Of a DNA stretch of 64,000 nucleotides, positions 45,578-53,470 are shown piece after piece. A program made the position numbers and the translations under genes. Position 1 is the stretch's first letter, and each line of letters begins with the position of its first letter. The DNA is taken from the NCBI RefSeq assembly GCF_002335805.1, contig NZ_NISU01000001.1, forward strand, positions 2,984,079 to 3,048,078. Reading direction: 5' to 3'. The notes below the pieces were generated by a model that saw nothing but the letters and a program-made list of their open reading frames with translations, was not told the DNA's origin and ran no database searches. The DNA comes from Bacillus sp. FJAT-45350. GTDB taxonomy: Bacteria; Bacillota; Bacilli; Bacillales; NISU01.

Positions 45578-46472
45578 CGTCCCACACCTCTTCTAGCTTG
45601 CCATCTAATGCTTCAATAAAACCATCATCTTCATACTCTTCATCGTCACCCATTACCTTAGCTTTATCCAATGCAAGCTTTTCTTTAGAAATTTCTAGCT
45701 TTTCATTCTCAATTTTACGTTTGAACTCATCTGGAAACAGGTCGAAATATTGAGCCAATTTATCGAGAGCTTTCATTTTATCTGCTAACTTAACAGATAT
45801 ACCATCTTTTCCTTGCTTAACCTCAGTAATGATTGTTCCATCAACTTCAACCGATTCCTTAAACTCAACATAACTTACTTCTTCTGTTAGCACATTCCCA
45901 TCCTCATCCTTGACGGGTCCGTACATGCCTATAACTGGTTGCTCACGCTTCCCAAATGTAGCAAAGTCAGTTATATCAGCAAGGGCTATGTCAATGTACT
46001 TTTGGAGTATGAACTGAGCGTCCAACATTATACCCTTTGCTTGTTCTTCTTTTAGGCAGTCGATTTCGCCTCTTACCTTAGTATTCCTAAGTAAATTACT
46101 TCCGTTAACCATAGCAGTAGAATACGCACAATCATACGCTTTTCGATAAGCCTTAGTAGCGTTGAAATACTTAATGTAATACATACAAAAAAGCCTTTGC
46201 TTATCGGTAAGGTCATTACCTTGCAAAGACTCGTCAACTTCTATTGGTCTTGTCTCTTTTTTGGAGGGTGATTCACTTTTAGTAACGTTACCTTTTGATT
46301 TAGTAACGTTACCATTCAATTGCTGCTCCCATTTATCTTGATTCTTCCACTTTCTAATCTGCGAATCCGAACAACCTAATTCACTAGCGATGTCTTTTAA
46401 TTTTTTTTTGCCATTGCTTTTTAGCCATATCTGTTTGGCTTCGTCTCTTCTTGGGTCTCGAGGTCTAGCCAT
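45555..46472 (-). CDS. terS: Terminase small subunit (PBSX XtmA-like)
   Basis: A 305-residue protein: an N-terminal HTH (LKDIASELGCSDSQIRKWK), then the terminase small-subunit core (LTDKQRLFCMYYIKYFNATKAYRKAY) and an acidic C-terminus that meets the large subunit. It recognises the packaging site. Confidence 0.93.
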   Translation of the reverse strand: MARPRDPRRDEAKQIWLKSNGKKKLKDIASELGCSDSQIRKWKNQDKWEQQLNGNVTKSKGNVTKSESPSKKETRPIEVDESLQGNDLTDKQRLFCMYYIKYFNATKAYRKAYDCAYSTAMVNGSNLLRNTKVRGEIDCLKEEQAKGIMLDAQFILQKYIDIALADITDFATFGKREQPVIGMYGPVKDEDGNVLTEEVSYVEFKESVEVDGTIITEVKQGKDGISVKLADKMKALDKLAQYFDLFPDEFKRKIENEKLEISKEKLALDKAKVMGDDEEYEDDGFIEALDGKLEEVWDDDDCQET

Positions 46473-46587
46473 GCTACATAATCACCCACCCCCATATTTT
46501 GGTTTGTGTTACTTCGGAGTAAAAATGATTAACAAACCTACTTTACCTATCATAAATTATCTTATATTACAGTAAAGGAGGCCTAAA

Positions 46588-46698
46588 ATGAAAAAGATAC
46601 CAAAAAAATACCCACTACACATTCATTTGTCACTTAGCACGTGTACAATATGTGTGGATATTTTTCAGGTGATTTTAATAACTGTTTCTCTTTATTGA
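46588..46698 (+). CDS. Small membrane-type peptide (36 residues)
   Basis: ATG 46588 follows AAAGGAGG at good spacing. The basic start (MKKIPKKYPLH) is followed by a hydrophobic segment (CVDIFQVILITVSLY), and a strong terminator overlaps the stop. A complete small transcription unit on the plus strand, opposite to the late operon. Function unknown. Confidence 0.5.
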   Translation: MKKIPKKYPLHIHLSLSTCTICVDIFQVILITVSLY

Positions 46699-46722
46699 CC
46701 TGCTTCTCGCAGGTCTTTTTTT
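46697..46722 (+). terminator. Terminator of the small plus-strand gene
   Basis: GACCTGC-ttctc-GCAGGTC followed by TTTTTTTAT. The rest of 46473-46846 shows no other gene. Confidence 0.85.
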
Positions 46723-46846
46723 ATATTCTATTCCTTTATAGGTTGTTCGTTTACAACTTTGTAAGAAAAGTTGTAAAACATGTAATTAGTTATTTTGATG
46801 TCACTGTATCTTTCTTACTAATAGGTGGCACTCGTACGACAAAAAA

Positions 46847-48220
46847 TCATTTGATTACCTGTTCCATTTCATAAGCTGCTCTTTTTGCCTCTTTAAACAT
46901 CTTGAATTCTTTTTTATCTAGAATTTTTATAGCGTCAGTAAGATTTATTGTAAAAAGACTGTCTATATCTTGGTACGCTAGGATTTTATTTTGGTCAACA
47001 AAGTCCCTTAGATCATATAAATAATACGAATCCGTCTTTCTATAATAAATAATTAGTTCACTTTCACTGTGCGATGTAAATACAATTTTTACTTCTTTTT
47101 TTCTTAACTTTTGTTTAAGTCTGTCAGTTAAAATCTCATAACTTACTGAATCATTGACTTTCGATTCAGTTAATAAATAGTTTCTATTTAGTTGTTCTAT
47201 AGGCTCTTCTCCAAAGATCACCATTCCTACTTCTTGCATAAACTGCTGGTAACCTATGCTTAATTTCACCCTATGTAAAGGTTCTACCGTGAAAACCAAC
47301 TTGTTTGTATCAAAGTCCATCCCCTTTATTATTGTTCGTTTTTTTTCTAATGCCTTATTTAATAATGGCATAATAAATTCAACAAAATTATTTTCCGTGA
47401 TTCTAGGTGCCGACTTTGATGTTATGTTTCCATTGTCGTCCTCAATCATTCTCAAAGCTACAGAGTTCCTAGTACGTTTTAAATGGTTTATAATATCCCT
47501 AGTAGCTATAAATGGTTTATCCTTATGCCTCTTCACGTAACTTCTTAATTTTATCTCCAGTTCTTCTTTTCTCTTAAAGTTATTACAAATTTCTTCCGCG
47601 CAATCAATTTTGATTTTATTATCTATATATTGGTTATACAAATTGGTAGTATCTACTTTTAGTTGATTGTATGACTTTGTTATTTCTCTGGGTATATAAA
47701 TATCTTGTTCTTCTATAAATTTATCCCACTTTACGATTTTATCATGTACATTTGGGATTAAATAGTTTAACTTTATTCTTCTATGCACTTTTGTAGCATT
47801 ACGTTTTAATTCTGCAACTGATTCTGGAAGTTGGAAACCCTCCTTTACAAAATCTTCAATACAATCACTTCCAACGTTTAACCTTTTTCCATTTACTCTA
47901 TTTTTTATATAAAAAATATATCTATTACCTGTACCACAAAGCGAGCATTTAATGTCTGTGTTCCCTAAGCCTTTATCCTCGACTACCTTTTGTTTATCTG
48001 CTTGCCACTCCTTGATAGCTTCTTTTATTACTGATTTTACGGCTGTCCTGAAAAAGATTTGTTGTTCTGTGGGTAAAGAATCGATTAATCCATTCGTGAT
48101 TCTTTTATTTTTTGTTAGGAGTTCTCTATAGTCCTTATAAAGCTCATCTTTAAAAACCTCACTATTTAATAACAATACTCTCTCTCTTTTGTTTAAGAAC
48201 TGTTTATTGGATACAGACAT
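46847..48220 (-). CDS. Accessory protein with zinc-type CxxC...VGSDC motif
   Basis: A 457-residue protein not part of the usual PBSX plan. Near residue 92 it has CSLCG...YFIKN-like...LNVGSDCIEDF, a pattern (CxxCG, strand, VGSxCI) seen in several uncharacterised bacterial proteins and likely to bind zinc. The rest is helical and basic with no membrane segments. It is inserted between the late activator and terS with its own AT-rich flanks, lower GC than its neighbours, and may be a defence, exclusion or regulatory gene (moron). Confidence 0.65.
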   Translation of the reverse strand: MSVSNKQFLNKRERVLLLNSEVFKDELYKDYRELLTKNKRITNGLIDSLPTEQQIFFRTAVKSVIKEAIKEWQADKQKVVEDKGLGNTDIKCSLCGTGNRYIFYIKNRVNGKRLNVGSDCIEDFVKEGFQLPESVAELKRNATKVHRRIKLNYLIPNVHDKIVKWDKFIEEQDIYIPREITKSYNQLKVDTTNLYNQYIDNKIKIDCAEEICNNFKRKEELEIKLRSYVKRHKDKPFIATRDIINHLKRTRNSVALRMIEDDNGNITSKSAPRITENNFVEFIMPLLNKALEKKRTIIKGMDFDTNKLVFTVEPLHRVKLSIGYQQFMQEVGMVIFGEEPIEQLNRNYLLTESKVNDSVSYEILTDRLKQKLRKKEVKIVFTSHSESELIIYYRKTDSYYLYDLRDFVDQNKILAYQDIDSLFTINLTDAIKILDKKEFKMFKEAKRAAYEMEQVIK

Positions 48221-48287
48221 TTGCTCCCCCCTAAGTATTTATACTATTTATTATACATAGAAATTTTTGATAATTAAACAAGAAGCC

Positions 48288-48770
48288 TCATCCCACAAAA
48301 GAGAAGAGGCTACATGAAATTTGTTCTGCAATTTTCCTTTCTGCGCGCTCAACAGTTGTTTGAACTGTGCTCTTAGAAACAACTAACATGCTGGCAATCC
48401 GTTCATATGAAATCATCTGCCCCCTCGACATCACATACATCTCTTTTTCCCTAGTTGTCAGTACAGATAGGGCATCCTCTATTCGCATTTTGTCAAAATC
48501 CGTTATGACATCTTCTTTTTCTTCTTGTTCTACACTTCGATAAAAATTTTGCATCAACAAAGGATCAAGTGCCTTCTCCCTTTGATATGCAGCTAACCTT
48601 TCAACACCTCGCGTGTTCCCAGGCCGTCTCCCTGTTTTCATCCATTCTAATGAGTACTCTAAGTCACTCGCCATTGAAGATAAGTATGTTTTGTCCTCTT
48701 CAGAAGCATTCTGATATGCAGTTCTAATCTTTTTTAAAGATTGCTTATAACTCATAATTAAATCATCCAA
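48288..48770 (-). CDS. Late-gene activator, Xpf/sigma-like
   Basis: About 160 residues. The C-terminal half is a sigma-70 region 4-like HTH (LTTREKEMYVMSRGQMISYERIASML, VSKSTVQTTVERAERKI), as in PBSX Xpf and ArpU-type activators, and it lies directly before the late genes. GGAGG 8 nt before TTG 48770 marks that start; ATG 48785 overlaps the ribosome site. A hairpin follows the gene's stop at 48288-48320 (AGAAGCCTC...GAAGAGGCT). Confidence 0.82.
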   Translation of the reverse strand: MDDLIMSYKQSLKKIRTAYQNASEEDKTYLSSMASDLEYSLEWMKTGRRPGNTRGVERLAAYQREKALDPLLMQNFYRSVEQEEKEDVITDFDKMRIEDALSVLTTREKEMYVMSRGQMISYERIASMLVVSKSTVQTTVERAERKIAEQISCSLFSFVG

Positions 48771-48802
48771 AGAAACCGCCTCCATATATTTATCTCAATA
48801 GA

Positions 48803-48847
48803 AAAAAGAGCACCAACAGACACATATATATGTGTTACTGCTAGTGC
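48803..48847 (-). terminator. Terminator after the XtrA-like gene
   Basis: The minus strand has GCAC...GTGC around the palindrome ACACATATATATGTGT and then TTTTTT (48807-48802). It lies between the early operon and the late activator. Confidence 0.55.
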
Positions 48848-48862
48848 CCTCGGTTGTTCCGA

Positions 48863-49069
48863 CTAGGCTTGTGTAAGTTGTGTTGTTATCCTATAAGAGG
48901 GCTTACCCACTTTATAATTTTGACATGGTAATTCTAACGAACCGAAAGCTGGCAATGGGAGCATGAATACCTTCCCGCCTTGCACGATATATACTTTCCC
49001 ATTATCTTTAGAATCTATTTCTGCCATCTTCTCTGCATTGGTGGGAATTTCTTTTGTTTCAACAATCAC
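48863..49069 (-). CDS. Small phage protein (XtrA-like)
   Basis: A 68-residue protein of strands (GKVYIVQGGKVFMLPLPAFGS). Its place just upstream of the sigma-like activator is that of XtrA in PBSX-like phages. Similarity is weak and function unknown. GTG start after GGGAGG. Confidence 0.6.
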   Translation of the reverse strand: MIVETKEIPTNAEKMAEIDSKDNGKVYIVQGGKVFMLPLPAFGSLELPCQNYKVGKPSYRITTQLTQA

Positions 49070-49114
49070 CTTAATCCCTCCCGGATATGGTATAATAATC
49101 TTGTCTATGTTATT

Positions 49115-49140
49115 AGCCGTCCGAGAGGGCGGCTTTTTTT
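49115..49140 (+). terminator. Plus-strand terminator
   Basis: AGCCGTCC-gaga-GGGCGGCT followed by TTTTTTT. A TATAAT hexamer lies 25 bp upstream (49091-49096), so a very short plus-strand transcript is possible. Confidence 0.65.
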
Positions 49141-49234
49141 ATTTGTCTTTTAAATATTCTTCTCGAATCACTTGTTTTTGCCATTCAATTTGCTCCTGTT
49201 GCTCTTTCTCAGATGATGTTTGTTTCTGGTCCAT
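49139..49234 (-). CDS. Small phage protein (31 residues)
   Basis: ATG 49234 follows AAGGTGG; the product is MDQKQTSSEKEQQEQIEWQK plus 11 residues, charged and helical. It lies in the run of small early genes. Function unknown. Confidence 0.45.
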   Translation of the reverse strand: MDQKQTSSEKEQQEQIEWQKQVIREEYLKDK

Positions 49235-49275
49235 TGTTTACACCACCTTGCTTCGTTAAATGTTCGTAATGTGCA

Positions 49276-49506
49276 TTAACGATTTTTAACCTCTCGTTCC
49301 CCATCCCATTGTTTTTTAGGAAACTTTCCATGCCATTTACCCCAGCCAGTTTTACTTCCATCTTTCCATTCAACTGGAGCACACTCTGAGCAAAGCGCTT
49401 TCCCTACTAATGAATCATCTTTAAAATCACTTTGTTTCCTGCCCCAATAATGACCTAGAGTGGTATTTTCAACACAATTACACTTGTCACAAACGAATAC
49501 GCCCAT
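49276..49506 (-). CDS. Small zinc-ribbon-like phage protein
   Basis: A 76-residue protein with CDKCN near the start and CSEC later (one likely zinc site) followed by a Trp-, Gly- and Lys-rich end (GWGKWHGKFPKKQWDG). No family recognised. Confidence 0.65.
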   Translation of the reverse strand: MGVFVCDKCNCVENTTLGHYWGRKQSDFKDDSLVGKALCSECAPVEWKDGSKTGWGKWHGKFPKKQWDGEREVKNR

Positions 49507-49536
49507 CCAATATCCCCCTTATACTCGGAATGTTCA

Positions 49537-49914
49537 TTACCATATACTTGCTTCTTTTACTTCTTTAGCCCATTTTCGCCCTTCTTTTGTATTTAGCCAT
49601 TGTTCAATTTTCTTACCTTGAGTAACACGGCTAACTCCTGCTTTTTCTTTTAATTCATTCAGAGGTAAATATTTATGTCTATTATCTATCTTTACCTCGT
49701 ACACACCATCTGTTTTTCCTTTTCTTTTAGTAGTCATGTAAGCCATGCACTTAATTCTTTTATCTTCAATTACTTTCCACCCGCATTTACACGAACGTTC
49801 AAAAACGTTATCCTCGATAATTAATGCACCTTCGCCATTCCCTACTTTGTCACTACCACACTCAGGACAAGTATTATACTTTCTCATCAATTCCATTGAA
49901 TCATTTATGTTCAC
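49537..49914 (-). CDS. DUF3797-type phage protein
   Basis: 125 residues from GTG 49914 (GGGGAGG 5 nt upstream; ATG 49932 is in frame but precedes the ribosome site). It has two zinc pairs (CPECGSDKVGNGEG and RSCKCGWKV), the DUF3797 pattern, then a basic part with HTH-like helices (LKEKAGVSRVTQGKKIEQWL). Probably a DNA-binding early regulator. Confidence 0.7.
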   Translation of the reverse strand: MNINDSMELMRKYNTCPECGSDKVGNGEGALIIEDNVFERSCKCGWKVIEDKRIKCMAYMTTKRKGKTDGVYEVKIDNRHKYLPLNELKEKAGVSRVTQGKKIEQWLNTKEGRKWAKEVKEASIW

Positions 49915-49953
49915 TTCTTCCTCCCCTTTCATATGTTGCGCTTCATGTGTCGA

Positions 49954-50115
49954 CTATGCATCAACTTCACAGTGTATTGCTTTAATATTCTCTAGTTGGT
50001 TTATAGGTAACGACTTGAGAAACTTTGTGTACGCCACATACTTGTGCTGTCCTTTAACGATTTTTTCTTTTCTCTTGCCAGAATCATAAACGATTTCCAT
50101 TTTGTAAGTGTTCAC
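49954..50115 (-). CDS. Small phage protein (53 residues)
   Basis: GTG 50115 follows AGGAGG at 10 nt. The product begins MNTYKMEIVYDSGKRKEKIV and ends IKAIHCEVDA; a strand then a helix, no motif. Fills the gap between two early genes with the same orientation. Confidence 0.6.
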   Translation of the reverse strand: MNTYKMEIVYDSGKRKEKIVKGQHKYVAYTKFLKSLPINQLENIKAIHCEVDA

Positions 50116-50142
50116 TGCTATTGAACCTCCTTTATCAAAAGC

Positions 50143-50499
50143 CTACACCTCGATAATCTTTAATTCTGGAAACTTATACTCAAACAATTTCTTCTTGAGC
50201 AAGTACTCTTTGGTCTTCTTGCCTTTCACATCAACTATCTCCACACGCCCATCTGAATACGTTACTCTAAAATCAGCAACATATTTTATCGCTCGAATCG
50301 TTTTTCCGTTCTTCTTGTATGTAGGTTGTAATTCGAACGTGGGTTGTAACTCTATTGCAGTCACTTCCCCTGCCATTTTCCGTAGTTTTAGCTCAGCGTA
50401 ATAATGAGCTTCCTTTTTGCTATCAAACCTATGCCCATCTAACACCACTTTTTTATTCCCGTATTTATTTTGTCTATAGAGCTGTTTTTGTCGCTGCAT
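50143..50499 (-). CDS. DUF1064-type nuclease (RusA/Holliday-junction-like role)
   Basis: A 118-residue protein with the DUF1064 core: FDSKKEAHYYAEL, YVADFRVTYSDGRVEIVDVKGK. The spaced Glu, Asp and Asp-x-Lys residues form a PD-(D/E)xK-type nuclease site; members are thought to resolve recombination junctions in phage replication. Confidence 0.85.
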   Translation of the reverse strand: MQRQKQLYRQNKYGNKKVVLDGHRFDSKKEAHYYAELKLRKMAGEVTAIELQPTFELQPTYKKNGKTIRAIKYVADFRVTYSDGRVEIVDVKGKKTKEYLLKKKLFEYKFPELKIIEV

Positions 50500-50615
50500 T
50501 AATCGTTGCTCTCTTTTAATCTTTTAAAATTAATCATCTTCTTATCCTTCCTGAGCACTATTACGGCTATAGAAAGAAACCAAACGCCATTGCAAAAATA
50601 ACTAAACCAATTCAA

Positions 50616-50843
50616 TTAACTCACTACCTTTTCCCAACGCTTTTCTACTTGTTTGCGATAAAGATCTTTGTATTGCTCAAACTCTGTTAGCACAGGACCG
50701 TTCTGTAACAAATAAATTAAACTAGGTTCCTCCTGCTCTTTCGCCCAACATATTTGCCCATAACCTCTAGAGATACTTTCCTTATCCCTAAGTTGTCTCC
50801 CGCACCTGCTACACCTCACAACTTCTGATTTTTCAGTACTCAT
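50616..50843 (-). CDS. DUF6011-like zinc protein
   Basis: 75 residues from ATG 50843 (the frame opens at 50855). It contains CSRCGRQLRDKESISRGYGQIC, a compact zinc-binding motif of the DUF6011 kind, and a helical tail. Role unknown. Confidence 0.75.
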   Translation of the reverse strand: MSTEKSEVVRCSRCGRQLRDKESISRGYGQICWAKEQEEPSLIYLLQNGPVLTEFEQYKDLYRKQVEKRWEKVVS

Positions 50844-50855
50844 TTTTACCCCCAA

Positions 50856-51149
50856 TCAAAATAGCGATATTTGCTCAAACGACCCTTGAACAATCTCTTC
50901 GGATGGCGGTACTGTTTCAAACTCCTCACATGTTTTTATCTGACTCTCATCCAACTCTCGAATGTTATCAAAACAATTCGCCTTGTAGCATCCCCAAAAT
51001 GCCCCCTGTTGCCCCGTTTTGATTTCATAGACATAAAAGTGTGTACCTCTGCCAGATATGTCTCTTAGTAGGTATTCTGTGCCTCTCACTATAGGATTCA
51101 CTCCGCTAGTAACTAGGGATGTCCCAATATAGGTCTTTCCTTGATTCAC
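50856..51149 (-). CDS. Hypothetical early phage protein
   Basis: 97 residues. Strand-rich start (GTEYLLRDISGRGTHFYVYEI), one Cys-rich part (FWGCYKANCFDN) and an acidic C-terminus. No known family. The start overlaps the preceding gene by 4 nt (GTGA). Confidence 0.65.
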   Translation of the reverse strand: MNQGKTYIGTSLVTSGVNPIVRGTEYLLRDISGRGTHFYVYEIKTGQQGAFWGCYKANCFDNIRELDESQIKTCEEFETVPPSEEIVQGSFEQISLF

Positions 51150-51331
51150 TTGAGTGCACCCCCTTTATGTTTCTTGTTAACCCAACGCATCTCATTTTCT
51201 AGCTCTGATAAAGTAAGTTCATACAACTGCCGACCATCCGCTAATTTGGTATGTCCATTACTAATTAACTCTTGGATAATTCGGTCTTTTTCAGATTCAA
51301 CCGCGTACCTCAAATGATTAACTTTCTCCAT
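51146..51331 (-). CDS. FbpA-domain small basic protein
   Basis: 61 residues with the pattern of Fur-regulated basic protein A: RIIQELISNGHTKLADGRQ then LYELTLSELENE. In Bacillus FbpA works with the small RNA FsrA in iron sparing. Phages often carry short relatives with unknown role. No Fur box examined here. Confidence 0.75.
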   Translation of the reverse strand: MEKVNHLRYAVESEKDRIIQELISNGHTKLADGRQLYELTLSELENEMRWVNKKHKGGALK

Positions 51332-51334
51332 AAT

Positions 51335-51445
51335 TCACTTCCACTCCATTACGTTGACTAACTTCCAACCTAGCAAAATTAAATAAAATGAACGTCGGTA
51401 CCGCTTTACTTCTCTCCCGCCTTTTCGGTAAATGTACATTTTCAT
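51335..51445 (-). CDS. Small basic peptide (36 residues), coupled
   Basis: ATG 51445 overlaps the stop of the upstream gene (ATGA); a second in-frame ATG is at 51439. The product is basic then hydrophobic (RKGGREVKRYRRSFYLILLG), perhaps membrane-associated. Its stop is 4 bp before the FbpA-like start. Confidence 0.5.
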   Translation of the reverse strand: MKMYIYRKGGREVKRYRRSFYLILLGWKLVNVMEWK

Positions 51446-51765
51446 TCTTTACACTCCCAGTATTCAAAAAGAAGTTGCTGTATATTAACTTTAGGTTTCA
51501 TAAACCCTTTTGCTCTTCTTACTCTGTCAAACAGGAGTAAGAATATCTCGTCCGGATCACAATCGAATTTCTCTGCTATCTCATAGATGTGGTCCCCTTT
51601 ACCCCACATCTTTTCAAACGCTCTCACTTCCTTAATTGACCAATCTTGCTTCAAGTCCTCGTTCACAAAGTAGGTTTCGCCTGCGGAACGGGGCATGTGA
51701 TTACGTTCCAATTCCCGTTCCACTCGGCGAATATCGTTGACCTGTTTATGAGTCAGTGCCTTCAT
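51442..51765 (-). CDS. Hypothetical early phage protein, HTH-like
   Basis: 107 residues, helical and charged. WSIKEVRAFEKMWGKGDHIYEIAEKFDCDPDEIFLLL looks like a Myb/SANT or HTH segment, so a DNA-binding role is possible. No named family. Confidence 0.65.
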   Translation of the reverse strand: MKALTHKQVNDIRRVERELERNHMPRSAGETYFVNEDLKQDWSIKEVRAFEKMWGKGDHIYEIAEKFDCDPDEIFLLLFDRVRRAKGFMKPKVNIQQLLFEYWECKE

Positions 51766-51795
51766 CCAATCTCACCTTTTCAGCTGCATTCACCT

Positions 51796-52311
51796 TTAAT
51801 TTTCTAACATTTTCATACCACTCGATAATCCTTCAATCACTTCACGCAACTGTGTCGGCAATGCGCTCATTTCTTTTTTGCGCTTACTTTGTGTCTCCCA
51901 CGCCATACGAAATTGTGCTCTTAAAATATCTGGCTCCTCATTCAAGCAAAGTTCTCTCCAGGTAAACCTTTTTACCATCTCTGCTACATCAGGCGGTAAC
52001 GACTCCATCGCTTTCGCTTCTTGGTAAAAACCATATCTACGAATAGCTTGTACAACTAATCCCCAAGCTTCAATGGCATCGAGTGTTCTTGGTGTGGTCA
52101 GTTGTGACGCAGCTTCTCTTATCTCTGCTAGCGTCGGGAAAAACTTCGATGTTGATAACACCTTGATAATTGCTTTCTCGGCGACGTTATACGGTATGTC
52201 AGAGAGAGATTTTTCCCACAAAACCGCCGTAGGCTTTAGGTCTCTTTCTTGCATACTAGGGAAATTTGCGGTAGCTAAAGCTAGTAGATTCATAATCTCT
52301 TTTCTGTTCAT
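51796..52311 (-). CDS. G39P-like replicative helicase loader/inhibitor
   Basis: 171 residues from ATG 52311 (GGAGGG 6 nt upstream). The N-terminus (RKEIMNLLALATANFPSM...ATAVLWEKSLSDIPYNVA-like) resembles the SPP1 G39P family that loads or regulates the host replicative helicase. Overlaps the upstream replisome gene by 4 nt (ATGA). The pairing with a DnaD-type initiator supports the call. Confidence 0.75.
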   Translation of the reverse strand: MNRKEIMNLLALATANFPSMQERDLKPTAVLWEKSLSDIPYNVAEKAIIKVLSTSKFFPTLAEIREAASQLTTPRTLDAIEAWGLVVQAIRRYGFYQEAKAMESLPPDVAEMVKRFTWRELCLNEEPDILRAQFRMAWETQSKRKKEMSALPTQLREVIEGLSSGMKMLEN

Positions 52312-53243
52312 GTGGAACCCTCCTCTGCCCAATCTTGTAAACTTTGAAAAGCTCTAGGCTTTTTTTGTTTTTGCTGAAAAGATACTACTTTTTCTTTCTG
52401 GTCCTTAATTTCTAGAACTAGTCTGTCAAACTGGTCTCTTAATTTATTTATCGAAAGTATGTTTTTTCTCCAAAAGGTATGGTCTTGCACCCAATCTATT
52501 AAATACGTGATTTGGTCTTCTGTCCTTGTATCTCTTTCCATCATCAAACGAACATCGTCAGCCCATTTTTGTAAGTTAGGCTTTTTGTGCTCAGGGTTAT
52601 TCTTTAGGATATTTTGATAGAGTCGATTGGCAAGTTGAAAGTGAACAGAGTCTTCGTCGTAAATTTTAGATTTGCGACATGATGTTTTAATATCTCTTTT
52701 ACTTTCCTTTCCTTTACTTTCCTTTACTTTACTTTGTGTACTTTGGATATCAGAAACCTCATTTGCATCTTCATTTCCGATATCAGAAACTGTATTAGAA
52801 CCACTATTGCCGTTATCAATACGTCGTCCGTTAAGGTCAACTAGCTCAATATTCTTTTTTTCTGGTAGGTCAACTAACAAATACTCCTGTACAATTTCTA
52901 CGTTCACTCTTTTGTATACAGCGCTAATATAATGATTCTGTATCCTTTTAGAAGTAAGTACGCTGTATTTCTCGTACAACTCTTTGTTAAATATCCCCCA
53001 CTTGATGCAGTCGTAAATTACAGTTGTTACTAAGTTTCTGTCAGAAGAAACTTTGTTGCTGAACAATATCTGTTGTTTTTCATCCCACTCATGGTAGTAT
53101 CCATGAGAGTATATTTTTTGAAACATCTTAATCAAAATTGCAAATCCTTCTAATCCATGTTCGGCTTCTATTAACTCAACCTCATCACTCATTACTACGT
53201 CTAACGCAAAATAATCTAGCCCATTTTTTTGAGGTCTAGCCAC
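52308..53243 (-). CDS. DnaD-type replisome organiser (DUF4373 N-terminal domain)
   Basis: 311 residues. The N-terminal winged-helix domain is of the DUF4373/Lin1244 kind (GLDYFALDVVMSDEVELIE, EGFAILIKMFQKIYSHGYY). It is followed by a Ser/Lys linker and a C-terminal region that ends in basic residues. It probably binds the phage origin and recruits helicase with the downstream gene. GTG start within GGCGAGGTGGTGTG. Confidence 0.8.
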   Translation of the reverse strand: MARPQKNGLDYFALDVVMSDEVELIEAEHGLEGFAILIKMFQKIYSHGYYHEWDEKQQILFSNKVSSDRNLVTTVIYDCIKWGIFNKELYEKYSVLTSKRIQNHYISAVYKRVNVEIVQEYLLVDLPEKKNIELVDLNGRRIDNGNSGSNTVSDIGNEDANEVSDIQSTQSKVKESKGKESKRDIKTSCRKSKIYDEDSVHFQLANRLYQNILKNNPEHKKPNLQKWADDVRLMMERDTRTEDQITYLIDWVQDHTFWRKNILSINKLRDQFDRLVLEIKDQKEKVVSFQQKQKKPRAFQSLQDWAEEGST

Positions 53244-53275
53244 ACCACCTCGCCCCCTTTTAACTTTTCAGTAAT

Positions 53276-53470
53276 TCAACTATCCTTATTTAATCGAGCA
53301 CAAATTGCTTTCATACCTTTTATTTTTACTAGGCGATAGCCAGGGGCCACTCTGCTTACGTAGCCCTCGACATATCCCTTAAATAATTGACCTCGATTCT
53401 CGTATCCCTCAGTCATCCATACATAACAGTAAGGTATAGTAATCTCATATGGCGGTTTCGTCCGGCTCAT
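53276..53470 (-). CDS. Hypothetical early phage protein
   Basis: 64 residues, aromatic-rich (YEITIPYCYVWMTEGYENRG) with a basic C-terminus. Starts by overlapping the stop of the recombination gene (ATGA). No family recognised. Confidence 0.6.
   Translation of the reverse strand: MSRTKPPYEITIPYCYVWMTEGYENRGQLFKGYVEGYVSRVAPGYRLVKIKGMKAICARLNKDS

Noticed and set aside
49085-49140. Separate small RNA gene
   Set aside because: A TATAAT and a terminator are present but the product would be only about 40 nt and there is no good -35 box.
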